Origin: an uncultured Clostridia bacterium
GTDB lineage: Bacteria > Bacillota > Clostridia > TANB77 > CAG-508
Direction: 5' to 3'
DNA: 35,403 bases
NCBI GenBank assembly: GCA_947625895.1
Contig: CANQPZ010000013.1
Span: 1 to 35,403, forward strand
A program made the translations under genes and the position numbers. Below, piece by piece: positions 18,021-27,562 of the stretch (position 1 is the first letter of the stretch; each line of letters opens with the position of its first letter). The notes under the pieces are model-generated. The model ran no database searches, was not told the origin of the DNA, and worked only from the letters and a program-made list of their open reading frames with translations.

Positions 18021-20036
18021 ATGAAAATAGGTAAAAAAGAGTTAGATTTAAAAAGTGGATTATCAAAAGAATGGATAATTACAAATGGAATTGGAGGATT
18101 TGCAAGTCAAAGTATATTAGGAATCAATACTAGAAAATATCATGGACTTTTAGTAGCGCCACTTGATCCACCATCAAGAAGATTTGTAATTTTATCTAAG
18201 GTAGATGAAAGCATAGTAATTGACAATGAAGAAAAAATCCTATATAGCAATGTTTGCAAAGACTATATTTCAGAAGGATATAAAAATTTAGAGAGTTTTG
18301 AAAAAGTTTATAATCCAAAATTTAAATATAATGTTGATGGAATTAAAATTGAAAAATTAATAACTATGGTATATGGAAAAAATATAGTTGCCATACATTA
18401 TAAGATAAAAAATGCAAATAAAGATATTTTAATGAAAATAGCACCTATTATGAACTATAGAGATTTCCATAGAATGAATACAAACCATGATTATTCAATT
18501 AATCAACGTGTAATTGACAATAAAGTCAGAGTAACAATTGATGGAAATAAAACTACTCCAGTTTACTTGTATTTAAGAGAAGGAAATTATATAGAGCATA
18601 CAAAAGACATATTTAGAAATATGTACTATTTAGAAGAAGAAAAAAGAGGATTTTATCCAGAAGAAGACTTAATTGTAACAGGTAGATATGAAGTTCCTAT
18701 TAAAGCAGGAGAAGAAAAAGAGTTTACATTAGTTTGTGGACTTGAAGACAATATCGAAGAAGTTGATGGAAAAGCAGAAAATGCAAAAGAAGAAAAGAGA
18801 CTTCAAAAGATAATAAAAGAAAGTGGCTTGATCAATCCAAAAGACAGCAAAAAAGAACAGGAAATTTTAAGAGATCTAATTATAGCATCAGACACTTTTA
18901 TAACATACAGACAAAAGTTCTCATTGCACACAATAATTGCTGGATTCCCATGGTTTTTGGACTGGGGCAGAGACACAATGATTTCTTATGAAGGATTATT
19001 ACTAAAAACAAAGAGATTCGAATTAGCAAGAGAAATCTTACTAATGATGACAAGAGATATTAAATATGGACTAGTTCCAAATGGATATTCAGGTTATGAT
19101 AGCAGACCTTTATATAATAGTGTTGATAGCTCATTACTTTTATTTGAACAAATTAATAAATATTTAGAATATACAAATGATTATAAGTTTATTCAAGTTA
19201 ATTTATATGACATTTTGAAAAACGTATATAAAATGTTCCAAAAAGGAATAAATATAGATGAAAGTAATATTTATATGGACACAGATGGTTTAATATCAGC
19301 TGGAACAGAAAACACACAATTAACATGGATGGATGCAAAAGTTTCAGGCTTTGCTGTTACACCTAGAAATGGAAAAGCTGTTGAAGTTAATGCTCTTTGG
19401 TACAATGCTGTCAAAACTTTAGAAGCACTAGCTAAAAAATTTAATGATACAGAAACAAAAGAAGAATGTTCAAAATTAGCTAAAAAGATAAAAACAAGCT
19501 TTAATAAAAAGTTTTATAATGAAAAAAATAAATGCTTATATGATGTAATTGGAAGCGATGAAATAAGACCAAACCAATTATTTGCTATATCAACAACATA
19601 CCCAGTTTTGGTAATGTCAAACAATAAGCCAAAAGAAATGTTTGAAACAGTAACTAAAGAATTAGTTACAAAATATGGATTAGCAACTCTTTCTAAAAAG
19701 AATGAAAAATATATAGCAATATATGAAGGAGACAGCTTCAGAAGAGATATGAGTTATCACCAAGGTATTACTTGGCCATGGCTTGCTGGATTATATGTAG
19801 ACGCATTTAAAAATTTAATAAAAAATGAAAAAGATGAGAAAACTAAAAAGAAATTAGAAAAAGAATTTAAAAAATGTGTTGATACATATAAAACAAACTT
19901 TGCAAGTACATTAAAAGATGGCGCTATTGGTAATATATCTGAGCTATATGATTCTGAGGAGCCATACAATTCAGGTGGAACATTTGCACAAGCATGGAGT
20001 GTATCAGAAGTATTAAAAATAATGCTAGAGAAATAA
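18021..20036 (+). CDS. Glycogen debranching enzyme (amylo-alpha-1,6-glucosidase type)
   Basis: 671 residues. The N-terminal beta domain starts with EWIITNGIGGFASQSILGINTRKYHGLL, the signature of the archaeal/bacterial glycogen debranching family. The C-terminal (alpha/alpha)6 domain has FPWFLDWGRDTMISYEGLLL and ends with SYHQGITWPWLAGLY and YNSGGTFAQAWSVSEVL, matching the GH133 amylo-1,6-glucosidase domain. It removes alpha-1,6 branch glucose from glycogen. AAGGAG precedes the ATG. It lies 17 bp after the yvcK-like gene and is followed by holA, so it is in the same transcript. No other glycogen gene is in the window. Confidence 0.92.
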   Translation: MKIGKKELDLKSGLSKEWIITNGIGGFASQSILGINTRKYHGLLVAPLDPPSRRFVILSKVDESIVIDNEEKILYSNVCKDYISEGYKNLESFEKVYNPKFKYNVDGIKIEKLITMVYGKNIVAIHYKIKNANKDILMKIAPIMNYRDFHRMNTNHDYSINQRVIDNKVRVTIDGNKTTPVYLYLREGNYIEHTKDIFRNMYYLEEEKRGFYPEEDLIVTGRYEVPIKAGEEKEFTLVCGLEDNIEEVDGKAENAKEEKRLQKIIKESGLINPKDSKKEQEILRDLIIASDTFITYRQKFSLHTIIAGFPWFLDWGRDTMISYEGLLLKTKRFELAREILLMMTRDIKYGLVPNGYSGYDSRPLYNSVDSSLLLFEQINKYLEYTNDYKFIQVNLYDILKNVYKMFQKGINIDESNIYMDTDGLISAGTENTQLTWMDAKVSGFAVTPRNGKAVEVNALWYNAVKTLEALAKKFNDTETKEECSKLAKKIKTSFNKKFYNEKNKCLYDVIGSDEIRPNQLFAISTTYPVLVMSNNKPKEMFETVTKELVTKYGLATLSKKNEKYIAIYEGDSFRRDMSYHQGITWPWLAGLYVDAFKNLIKNEKDEKTKKKLEKEFKKCVDTYKTNFASTLKDGAIGNISELYDSEEPYNSGGTFAQAWSVSEVLKIMLEK

Positions 20037-20047
20037 AGGAAAAATTA

Positions 20048-21052
20048 ATGTCAACAAATTTAATTGATTTAGAAAATGATCTAAAAAACAAAAAATTAAA
20101 TAGCATATACTTACTTTATGGTGAAGAAAAATATTTAATACAAGAGTATGTAAAAAAAATAAAAAAATGCTTTGGTGAATTATACTTAGGTATTAACTAT
20201 ATACTTCTAGATGAAAGTAATATAGATAGCCTAATATCTGACATTGAAACACCAGCATTTGGATATGACAAGAAGTTAATTTTAATAAAAAATTCTAATC
20301 TATTCAAAAAAGATAATAAATCACCGATAAAAGATAAGTTCAAAGAATATTTAATAAATAATACAGAAATAATAAACGAATCTGTTGTAATTTTATTTAT
20401 TGAAGAAACAGTACATAAAATGGATTTCTATAAAAATGTAGAAAAATATGCAAGAGCAATAGAGTTTAAAGAATTAAAACCATTTGAAATAAAAAATAGA
20501 ATCAAAAAAATTTGTTCATTATATAAAGTAAAAATATCTGATCAAAATCTTGATTATTTTATTGAAGTAGCTGGAACTAAGATGGAAAACTTAATTAATG
20601 AGATTAGAAAACTAATCGAATTTGCTGGAGAAAATAATGAGATTAGTCATGAAGATATTGAAAAACTAACTATAAAAGATATAGAAGCAGTAATATTTGA
20701 TTTGACAGATTATTTAGGTGAAAAAAATACAAAAAATGCTTTAGAAATATTAGATAATTTAATTTACAACAAAGAACCTTTACAAAGAATAAGTATAACT
20801 TTATATAATCATTTTAAAAAAATCTATTTTTGCAAACTTGCCATTGAAGAAAAAAAAGATATTGCAACTTCAATAGGCTTGAAACCAAATCAATTATTTT
20901 TAGTAGGAAAATATAGAAAACAAGCATCATGTTTTTCAGAAAAAGAAATAAAAAATCTTTTAAATGAATTAATTAATTTAGATTACAAATCGAAAAATGG
21001 AATGATTGATTTAGAAATAGGATTAAAATCTATACTTTGCAAAAACTGTTAA
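20048..21052 (+). CDS. holA: DNA polymerase III delta subunit
   Basis: 334 residues. Delta opens the beta sliding clamp as part of the clamp loader. The N-terminal LNSIYLLYGEEKYLIQEYVKKIK and the following LDESNIDSLISDIETPAFGYDKKLILIKNSNLF are typical; the later AGTKMENLINEIRKLIEF and DYKSKNGMIDLEIGLKSIL blocks also fit. The reading frame opens at 19994 inside the debranching gene, but AAAGGA (20035-20040) lies 7 bp before this ATG, and the protein then starts at the normal point. It begins 11 bp after the upstream stop. Confidence 0.94.
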   Translation: MSTNLIDLENDLKNKKLNSIYLLYGEEKYLIQEYVKKIKKCFGELYLGINYILLDESNIDSLISDIETPAFGYDKKLILIKNSNLFKKDNKSPIKDKFKEYLINNTEIINESVVILFIEETVHKMDFYKNVEKYARAIEFKELKPFEIKNRIKKICSLYKVKISDQNLDYFIEVAGTKMENLINEIRKLIEFAGENNEISHEDIEKLTIKDIEAVIFDLTDYLGEKNTKNALEILDNLIYNKEPLQRISITLYNHFKKIYFCKLAIEEKKDIATSIGLKPNQLFLVGKYRKQASCFSEKEIKNLLNELINLDYKSKNGMIDLEIGLKSILCKNC

Positions 21053-21131
21053 TATCAGTATTGCAAATTAAATAATTAATATATATAATATTTAAATAGA
21101 TAAAGACTTAAATACAAAAGAGGAGGATTAT

Positions 21132-22439
21132 ATGGAAAGAAAAAAGGGTATTCCATTGATGGCACTAATTATTTTCATAGTTTTATTAGTTGCAATAATA
21201 ATTACTTGTGTAGTAATTTTGGGTGTCAAGAAATCAAATAACAAAGGTAATAATGGGGAAGTAGTGGCACAAGAAGAAAATGCAAACAATACCACAGAAC
21301 AACCTAGTGAAGATGAAGAAGGAGAAGAGATTACAAACGAAGATATAATAAATCAAGATGAACAAATTCAAAAACTATATGCTTTAACTGGAAATAATAA
21401 AACATTTGCTAAATATGCAATTTATGCATCTGGAGGATTTGATCAAGATAATGATAACATAAAAAATGACCTAAAACTTCAATTAGCAATGGCACAAGTT
21501 ACAAATGCAGATATGGGTGGTTCATCATCAAAATCAGTTTCAAAATCAAAAATTGAAGAATATAACAAAAAAATATTTACTTCAGAAGAAGCTGAGAAAA
21601 CAACATATTCCGATTTTTCTTTATATGATAGTGACACTAACTTTACAGATATATATAAAACTATTGGATATGTCTACAACTCAAACGATAGTACTTTTGA
21701 AGTTAAAGAAAGTGAAGTTACAGAAGATTCAACACCTTCACAAATTACGGAATTAATAACTAAGGTTGTAAAATATGATAGCAAAATTGAAATTTATGTA
21801 AAACCTATATTTGTTAGAACATTTTATTCTCCACAAATAGACGCAGTAGGATGCGAAATTCTAGGTAATTATGATTTTCAATTAAAAGAATACCCACAAT
21901 CAGATTCATTAATTGCTATTGCATATAGTGATTATGAGCAAGTTCTTAAATCTGACTATGCAAAAGATATAGATAATTATAAATTTTCTGAATTTTCTAG
22001 AAACAACATTGATCTTAATAAAGTTAGCGAATATAAATACACATTTACAAAAGAGGATAATGATTTTAAATTAAAAGCATTTGAAAAAGTAACAAGTCTA
22101 TCAGAACAAAATAATTCTTCAAATGATGGCCCAAAAGAGATGACTGCACAAGAAAAGGAAACATTTAATTCAAAAATATCATCATACGTGGGAAATCAAA
22201 TGAGAGGTTCTGAAGTTAAATCTTTATATGACGTAATTGTTTCTTTAAATACTGAAAATGAGGGTACAAGCTATATTGTTACTACAAAATTAAATGGAGA
22301 AGAAGCTGAGGGAACAGGAGACGAGTTACTAGAAAACATTAAAAGTCAGAAAGATAGTATTGATACAAGCAAAACATATTCAGTTGATGCAACATATAAA
22401 AATCAAATAATAACAACTGTTTCAATAACAGAAAATTAA
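21132..22439 (+). CDS. Membrane-anchored extracytoplasmic protein of unknown function
   Basis: 435 residues. A short basic N-terminus and one helix (about 8-31) are followed by an acidic Asn/Glu-rich linker (38-75) and a soluble domain rich in Ser, Thr, Tyr and Asp. Topology is probably type II with the bulk outside. GAGGAGG precedes the ATG. No catalytic motif or recognised domain is visible. It resembles in architecture the unknown at 32952-34748 (helix, linker, beta-rich domain), without clear sequence identity by eye. Confidence 0.75.
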   Translation: MERKKGIPLMALIIFIVLLVAIIITCVVILGVKKSNNKGNNGEVVAQEENANNTTEQPSEDEEGEEITNEDIINQDEQIQKLYALTGNNKTFAKYAIYASGGFDQDNDNIKNDLKLQLAMAQVTNADMGGSSSKSVSKSKIEEYNKKIFTSEEAEKTTYSDFSLYDSDTNFTDIYKTIGYVYNSNDSTFEVKESEVTEDSTPSQITELITKVVKYDSKIEIYVKPIFVRTFYSPQIDAVGCEILGNYDFQLKEYPQSDSLIAIAYSDYEQVLKSDYAKDIDNYKFSEFSRNNIDLNKVSEYKYTFTKEDNDFKLKAFEKVTSLSEQNNSSNDGPKEMTAQEKETFNSKISSYVGNQMRGSEVKSLYDVIVSLNTENEGTSYIVTTKLNGEEAEGTGDELLENIKSQKDSIDTSKTYSVDATYKNQIITTVSITEN

Positions 22440-22466
22440 AATATAAAAAGATGTAAAAGGAAAAAA

Positions 22467-23711
22467 ATGGATCCAAATGTAAATGATTTTCAAAAAAAGA
22501 TTATAGTTGATACAAGAAGATTTTTAGCTGAACGTTTAAGAGATCAATTTCGTGAAAAAAGAAAAAACTTCACTCTCATAGGAATTACTGGAACTAATGG
22601 AAAAACAACTAGCACGTTCTTAATTCATCAAGCATTAAATCTTCTTGGTAAAAAAGCTGCTTATTTAGGAAATTTAGGACTTATTATAGATAATGTATTA
22701 ACTCATAAGCATTCAATAACAACACCAGATTTTACACTTATATATAAATTAATGGATCAACTTATTGATAATAATATAATGGCACTTTCAATGGAAAGTA
22801 GTGCACAAGGATTAATTGGTGGACAGCTTGAAAAAATGGAATATGACTATGTTGGATTTACAAATCTTACATTAGATCATTTAGACTATTTTAAAACAAT
22901 GAAAAAATATGAAAATGCAAAACTAAAACTGTTTAAGGAACCAAGAGATAAATCATTATTTGCTGTTATTAATGGTGATGATCCAAATTATAAAGATTTC
23001 TGCTTTGAAAAGAATAAGAATGTTTTATATGGTGAAAAACCACATAATGACTTTATAATAGAAAACTGCAAATTATATCCAAGTTCATCTGAATTCACTG
23101 TAGCACATAATGGAAAAAAATATGATGTAAAGCTTAGTATACCAGGAAAGTATAACATATACAATTACATGAACACATTTATAATTTTAAATGATATGGG
23201 ATATAGCTTCGAAGACATAATAAGTATTTCAGATAAATTAACTGCTCCTTTAGGTAGATTTCAAACATTTAAATATAAAGGAGCAACAGTTATTATTGAT
23301 TATGCACATACACCTGACGGAGTTGAAAACATAATTTCTAATGTCCTTAAAATGAAAAAAAATAAAGTTTATACTGTTATAGGTTGCGGTGGAGATAGAG
23401 ATAGAACAAAAAGACCAATTATGGGAGAACTAGCTACTTCATTATCAGATTTTGTAATTTTTACAAATGATAATCCTCGTACAGAAGACGAGAAAAGAAT
23501 AATGCATGACATAGTTTCTCCATTAAAAAATAAAAATTACATAATAGAATATGATAGAAAAAAAGCTATAGAATCTGGAATGGATATGTTAAAAGAAGGA
23601 GATGTATTATTAGTATTAGGAAAAGGACACGAAGATTATCAAATTCTTAAAACAGGAACAATTCATTATAGTGATATAGAAACAGTAGAAAATAAAATAA
23701 ATAATACCTAA
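22467..23711 (+). CDS. MurE-like Mur ligase without the N-terminal domain
   Basis: 414 residues. MurE adds the third amino acid of the peptidoglycan stem to UDP-MurNAc-dipeptide. Walker A GTNGKTT is at 42-48, the FTNLTLDHLDYF block at 131-142, the probable carbamylated Lys in ENAKLKLF (about 152), IIDYAHTPDG near 276-285, and GGDRDRTKRPIM near 308-319. DNPRTED at 335-341 is the DNPR signature of meso-diaminopimelate-adding MurE. Only about 40 residues precede Walker A where MurE normally has about 100, so the UDP-binding N-terminal domain is missing, and EVSSHAL of typical MurE reads ESSAQGL. A second full MurE may exist elsewhere. AAAGGA fits this start and the upstream gene ends 27 bp before. 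Confidence 0.85.
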   Translation: MDPNVNDFQKKIIVDTRRFLAERLRDQFREKRKNFTLIGITGTNGKTTSTFLIHQALNLLGKKAAYLGNLGLIIDNVLTHKHSITTPDFTLIYKLMDQLIDNNIMALSMESSAQGLIGGQLEKMEYDYVGFTNLTLDHLDYFKTMKKYENAKLKLFKEPRDKSLFAVINGDDPNYKDFCFEKNKNVLYGEKPHNDFIIENCKLYPSSSEFTVAHNGKKYDVKLSIPGKYNIYNYMNTFIILNDMGYSFEDIISISDKLTAPLGRFQTFKYKGATVIIDYAHTPDGVENIISNVLKMKKNKVYTVIGCGGDRDRTKRPIMGELATSLSDFVIFTNDNPRTEDEKRIMHDIVSPLKNKNYIIEYDRKKAIESGMDMLKEGDVLLVLGKGHEDYQILKTGTIHYSDIETVENKINNT

Positions 23712-23731
23712 CAAGTATTATTTATTTTTTT
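23695..23731 (+). terminator. Terminator overlapping the MurE-like stop codon
   Basis: A perfect 13-bp AT-rich stem (23695-23707 with 23715-23727) and T run; the TAA stop sits in the loop. Confidence 0.75.
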
Positions 23732-23736
23732 GCCCA

Positions 23737-23769
23737 AAAATAAAAAGCCTTTAACGGCTCTTTTATTTT
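23737..23769 (-). terminator. Terminator of the reverse-strand gene
   Basis: AAAAATAAAAAGCC and GGCTCTTTTATTTTT form a stem with a one-base bulge around a 6-nt loop, overlapping the reverse-strand stop codon. It may act in both directions. Confidence 0.65.
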
Positions 23770-24194
23770 TGTTTTATCATATTTCTATTATTAATAAACT
23801 TTGTTTTTCTAGGAACATCAGTTTTAATTAAGGATTGTTGTTGTTGCATTTCTCTATATATTTCATCTGAAATAGAGATACCTGATTTTTCAAGTAATTT
23901 ATCTAATTTATAAGAAACAACGTTTATCTTTTTTAATATTTTCATCTCTAACTGAGCTTCTTGAACTTTAAATTCAAGGTTACTAGTTAAAATAAATCCT
24001 AATAAGAAAACAACAACACCAGTAGCAACCATAATTATTACTGTTATAGAATTAGGTAATCTAGCGATTTCTGTTAAAAATTCAGAAATTAAATAAGCAC
24101 CAATTAAAGAAGCAATAACAAATGCAAAAATAAATAAATATCTTCTAATTCTGGTAAATAAAATGGTTATTTTAAACAACTTTTCGTTATACAT
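23763..24194 (-). CDS. Two-helix membrane protein of unknown function
   Basis: 143 residues: helices at about 18-42 and 49-70, then a charged, coiled-coil-like segment (about 74-105, LEFKVQEAQLEMKILKKINV) and a Gln-rich, basic tail. The C-terminal half is probably cytoplasmic. GGGGT lies before the ATG on the reverse strand. It is divergent from the spoIIIA operon, with 162 bp between the two starts, and convergent with the MurE-like gene. No family is recognised. Confidence 0.7.
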   Translation of the reverse strand: MYNEKLFKITILFTRIRRYLFIFAFVIASLIGAYLISEFLTEIARLPNSITVIIMVATGVVVFLLGFILTSNLEFKVQEAQLEMKILKKINVVSYKLDKLLEKSGISISDEIYREMQQQQSLIKTDVPRKTKFINNRNMIKQK

Positions 24195-24356
24195 AAAAAT
24201 ACCCCAATTTCAATAAATTAAATACATAAATATATTACTCTATTTTGGAAAATTCGTCAATATTCTACATAAAAAATTAATGTTACATTATAGAATTTTG
24301 TTCTAAAAATAATTTCTCTGAATATAATAAAAATAGAATAATAAAAAAGGTGAAAT

Positions 24357-25271
24357 ATGGAAATACTAAATTATTTATCATCGAATTTAAAACAATACAT
24401 AATTTCATTAAATTTAAAAGAAATTGAGGACAAGCTTGAAGAAATAAGACTTAGATCAAATAAAAATCTTATTTTAAAAACAATAGATAATGAATTAATA
24501 TTAAATTACACAACAACTCAAAAAGATATTTTGGAAACATTAGAAAAAATTACAGAAAGTTCAATATATACATATGAAAACCAAATATCTAATGGATTTA
24601 TAACTTTAAAAGGGGGACATAGAGTTGGAATAGTCGGAAACGGAGTAATAAGTGAAGGAAAAATAATAAATATTTCATATATATCTGGAATGAATATAAG
24701 AATTGCAAAAGAAATAAAAGGATGTAGTAATTTTATTTTAAAAGAAATATATGATAAAGGGTTCTTCCAAAATACTCTAATAGTTGGAGCACCTGGTTCA
24801 GGAAAAACCACGCTTTTAAGAGATATTATACGTCAAGTTAGTAATGGAAACTTATATAATAAAGGACTTAACGTAGGAGTTGTTGATGAGAGAAACGAAA
24901 TAGCAGCTATGTATAAAGGAATTGAACAAACAGATTTAGGTATCAGAACAGATGTAATTTCAAATATTCCTAAAACTTTAGGTATAAAAATATTAATTAG
25001 ATCTATGGCACCACAAGTTATAGCAGTAGATGAGATTGGAGGAGAAAATGATTCGAAAATGATAAATTACGCAATGTGTTCGGGGGCAAAGGGATTATTT
25101 AGTGCACACGGCAATTCTATTTTAGATATTTCTGAAAATCCTGAAATTAGTCAACTCATAAAAAGCAAAATAATCGAAAGAATAATAATTTTAAATCCTA
25201 AAGTAAAAGAAAAGCTATCAGGCTTATTTTATTTAGATAAAGAGAAAAGAGAATATATAAAATGTATTTAA
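24357..25271 (+). CDS. spoIIIAA: Stage III sporulation protein AA (secretion-type ATPase)
   Basis: 304 residues. SpoIIIAA resembles the ATPases of type II/IV secretion systems and powers the SpoIIIA-SpoIIQ channel that links mother cell and forespore. Walker A GAPGSGKT is at 144-151 and Walker B VIAVDEIGG at 221-229; VVDERNEIA (175-183) is also characteristic. AAGGTG precedes the ATG. It heads the eight-gene operon and overlaps spoIIIAB by 10 bp. In Bacillus the operon depends on mother-cell sigma-E; I could not identify a convincing sigma-E promoter in the 162-bp gap. Confidence 0.97.
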   Translation: MEILNYLSSNLKQYIISLNLKEIEDKLEEIRLRSNKNLILKTIDNELILNYTTTQKDILETLEKITESSIYTYENQISNGFITLKGGHRVGIVGNGVISEGKIINISYISGMNIRIAKEIKGCSNFILKEIYDKGFFQNTLIVGAPGSGKTTLLRDIIRQVSNGNLYNKGLNVGVVDERNEIAAMYKGIEQTDLGIRTDVISNIPKTLGIKILIRSMAPQVIAVDEIGGENDSKMINYAMCSGAKGLFSAHGNSILDISENPEISQLIKSKIIERIIILNPKVKEKLSGLFYLDKEKREYIKCI

Positions 25272-25774
25272 TTATTAAATTGTTAATAGGAGTAGGAATA
25301 ATATTATGCTCTGCAAGAATAGGTATTATTTACTCTAAAAAATATGTATATAGGTTAAATGAATTAGACGAATTTAAAAATAATTTTAAAATAATTGAAA
25401 ATAAAATCAAATATACATATGAACCGCTTGATGAGATATTTTTACAAATCTCAGAAATTACAGATTATCAAATTTCACATATTTATAAAAATATATCTGA
25501 AAATATAAAAAAAGAAGGTGCAGAAAATGCATGGAAAAAAGAAATTGAAGAATGTAAATTATGCTTAAAAAGAGAAGATAAAGAGGCATTAAAAGAATTT
25601 GGTGTATTACTTGGAAAAACAAATAAAGAAGGGCAGATAAATCAAATTCAATTTGTAAATTCTCTACTAGAAAGACAAATAGAAAAAGCAAAAAAAGATA
25701 AAGAAAAAAATGAAATTTTAAGCAAAAAACTTGGAATTGTTTTTGGAGTAATGCTAGTTATTATATTGATTTAG
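25262..25774 (+). CDS. spoIIIAB: Stage III sporulation protein AB
   Basis: 170 residues with a membrane helix at each end (about 2-22 and 153-169) and a helical, charged middle. SpoIIIAB is related to GspF-type secretion inner-membrane proteins and is thought to work with the SpoIIIAA ATPase. The central GVLLGKTNKEGQINQIQF block matches the family pattern LGxTDxxxQ. The start lies inside the end of spoIIIAA, suggesting translational coupling. Confidence 0.93.
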   Translation: MYLIIKLLIGVGIILCSARIGIIYSKKYVYRLNELDEFKNNFKIIENKIKYTYEPLDEIFLQISEITDYQISHIYKNISENIKKEGAENAWKKEIEECKLCLKREDKEALKEFGVLLGKTNKEGQINQIQFVNSLLERQIEKAKKDKEKNEILSKKLGIVFGVMLVIILI

Positions 25775-25800
25775 TAATTATATTTAAGAAAGGGAAAATA

Positions 25801-25995
25801 ATGGATATTAATTTATTATTTAAAATTGCAGCAATAGGAATTCTAGTAGCTGTATTAAATCAAGTTTTAGTAAGAGCAGGAAGAGAAGATCAAGCAATGA
25901 TGACAACACTTGCTGGAATTGTTATTGTTCTCTCTATTGTAATTAATGAAATAAGTAATCTTTTTACAACAGTAAGGACATTATTTAATCTATAA
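25801..25995 (+). CDS. spoIIIAC: Stage III sporulation protein AC
   Basis: 64 residues with two membrane helices, the normal size of this very small protein. ILVAVLNQVLVRAGREDQAMM is the conserved core between the helices. It is a membrane component of the SpoIIIA channel and is related to SpoIIIAD. AAAGGG lies upstream of the ATG. The 26-bp gap after spoIIIAB and the position fix the identification. Confidence 0.95.
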   Translation: MDINLLFKIAAIGILVAVLNQVLVRAGREDQAMMTTLAGIVIVLSIVINEISNLFTTVRTLFNL

Positions 25996-26026
25996 GCTAA
26001 TTATATAGTTTGAGAAAGGAATATAA

Positions 26027-26410
26027 ATGGAAATAATTCAAATTATAGGAATTGGTTTTAGTGGGCTTTTAATTGCAGTTCTATTAAAAGAATATAAACC
26101 AGAATATAAAATTTATATATCAATCATTATTGGAATATTGATATTTTTTTTGGTATCAGACAACATAGCTATTTTTATCAATCAAATAATGAGTTTTTCA
26201 AACAGATTAAATATAAAAAATGACTTTATATCAATTTTATTAAAAATAACTGGAATAGCAATATTAACAGAATTTGCAATTTCAATATGCAAAGATAGTG
26301 GAGAAAATGCAATAGCAACAAAAATAGATTTAGGAGGGAAAATAATAATCATAGGAATTTCAATGCCAATAATAAGTGGACTTTTAGAAAGTTTAATTAG
26401 TCTTTTATAG
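26027..26410 (+). CDS. spoIIIAD: Stage III sporulation protein AD
   Basis: 127 residues, four hydrophobic segments. The first half repeats the SpoIIIAC pattern (LIAVLLKEYKPEYKIYI). The second half has LLKITGIAILTEFAISICKDSGENAIATKIDLGGKIIIIGISMPI, the family's most conserved block. It is an integral part of the mother-cell membrane channel. GAAAGGA precedes the ATG. Confidence 0.95.
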   Translation: MEIIQIIGIGFSGLLIAVLLKEYKPEYKIYISIIIGILIFFLVSDNIAIFINQIMSFSNRLNIKNDFISILLKITGIAILTEFAISICKDSGENAIATKIDLGGKIIIIGISMPIISGLLESLISLL

Positions 26411-26421
26411 ATAGGAGAAAA

Positions 26422-27546
26422 ATGCAAAAGAAAATACCAATAATAATTTTTCTTATAATCATATGCATAAATAAGATTAATTATGCAAGTAATGAAGAAT
26501 TATTAGAAAGTCAAGCAAATGAATTGAATATAGACAACTTTATTTCAGAATCAGAAAAAGTTATAGGAAATGATATTAATTTAGATGAAATATTTACTAA
26601 CTCATTAAAAGGCAAAAGTTCAAAGAATATATTATTAAATGCCATAGGAATAATCTTAGGTAAAGAGTTAAAACAAGCAATTAACATGGTAATATCAATT
26701 TTAATCGTAATAATCATTCATGGAATTTTTAAAAGCATAAGCGAAAATCTTGGGAATGAACAAACAGGAAAAATAGGATATTTTATTCAAGTAATTTTTT
26801 TAATAACAATACTTATGAAAATTTATTCAAATATATTAAATATAGTCAAAAGGACTTTAGAGACAGTATCAACATTTGTATACTCTTTAATCCCATTATT
26901 TATTAGTTTAACAATATCAACAGGAAATGTAACTACAGCAACAGCTTCACAATCATTAATTTTACTTGGAACAACATTTATTACTAACTTCATAAATCAA
27001 TTTGTAATTCCAATAGTCATAATTGCTACAGTAATAGGAATAATTTCAAACATTTCAGACGAAATACATATGAATAAAATATCTAAATACATAAAGACAA
27101 GCATAATCTGGATATTATGTATATCTCTTACAATATTTACATGTTTATTATCTATGGAAAGTAATTTAACACAAGGAGTAGATCAGTTAGCAAGCAAAAC
27201 AACTAAAAGTGCAGTATCAACATTTGTACCAGTAGTAGGAAAAATATTAGGTGATGCAGTTGAATCTGTAATTGGATGTAGCAATATTATTAGAAATGCT
27301 GTAGGAGCTGTTGGGATGATTGTTATTATACTAATTGGATTAACACCACTAATAAGAATAGGAATAACAATGATGTTCTTCTATTTTGCAGGTGGCCTTG
27401 CTGAAATGGTCTCTGATCAAAAAATAGTATATGTCCTAGAAGAAATGGGAGATTCTTGTAAAGTATTATTAGCTTCTCTTGCTACTGTAATAGTAATGCT
27501 TATTATTGGAGTAACAATAACTATGAAAATAGCAATACCAACATAA
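26422..27546 (+). CDS. spoIIIAE: Stage III sporulation protein AE
   Basis: 374 residues. An N-terminal signal-type helix (about 3-22) is followed by a polar segment and then about six to eight membrane helices. It is the large polytopic subunit of the SpoIIIA complex. Conserved stretches include PLFISLTISTGNVTTATASQ, VDQLASKTTKSAVSTFVPVVGKILGDA and SDQKIVYVLEEMGDSCKVLLA. The ribosome binding site is AGGAG, and the start is 11 bp after spoIIIAD. Confidence 0.96.
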   Translation: MQKKIPIIIFLIIICINKINYASNEELLESQANELNIDNFISESEKVIGNDINLDEIFTNSLKGKSSKNILLNAIGIILGKELKQAINMVISILIVIIIHGIFKSISENLGNEQTGKIGYFIQVIFLITILMKIYSNILNIVKRTLETVSTFVYSLIPLFISLTISTGNVTTATASQSLILLGTTFITNFINQFVIPIVIIATVIGIISNISDEIHMNKISKYIKTSIIWILCISLTIFTCLLSMESNLTQGVDQLASKTTKSAVSTFVPVVGKILGDAVESVIGCSNIIRNAVGAVGMIVIILIGLTPLIRIGITMMFFYFAGGLAEMVSDQKIVYVLEEMGDSCKVLLASLATVIVMLIIGVTITMKIAIPT

Positions 27547-27562
27547 AAGGAAAGGAAAAAAT

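Noticed and set aside
24195..24356. Sigma-E promoter for the spoIIIA operon
   Set aside because: Some ATATT-like and CATA-like words occur, but none at the right spacing; the region is too AT-rich to decide by eye.
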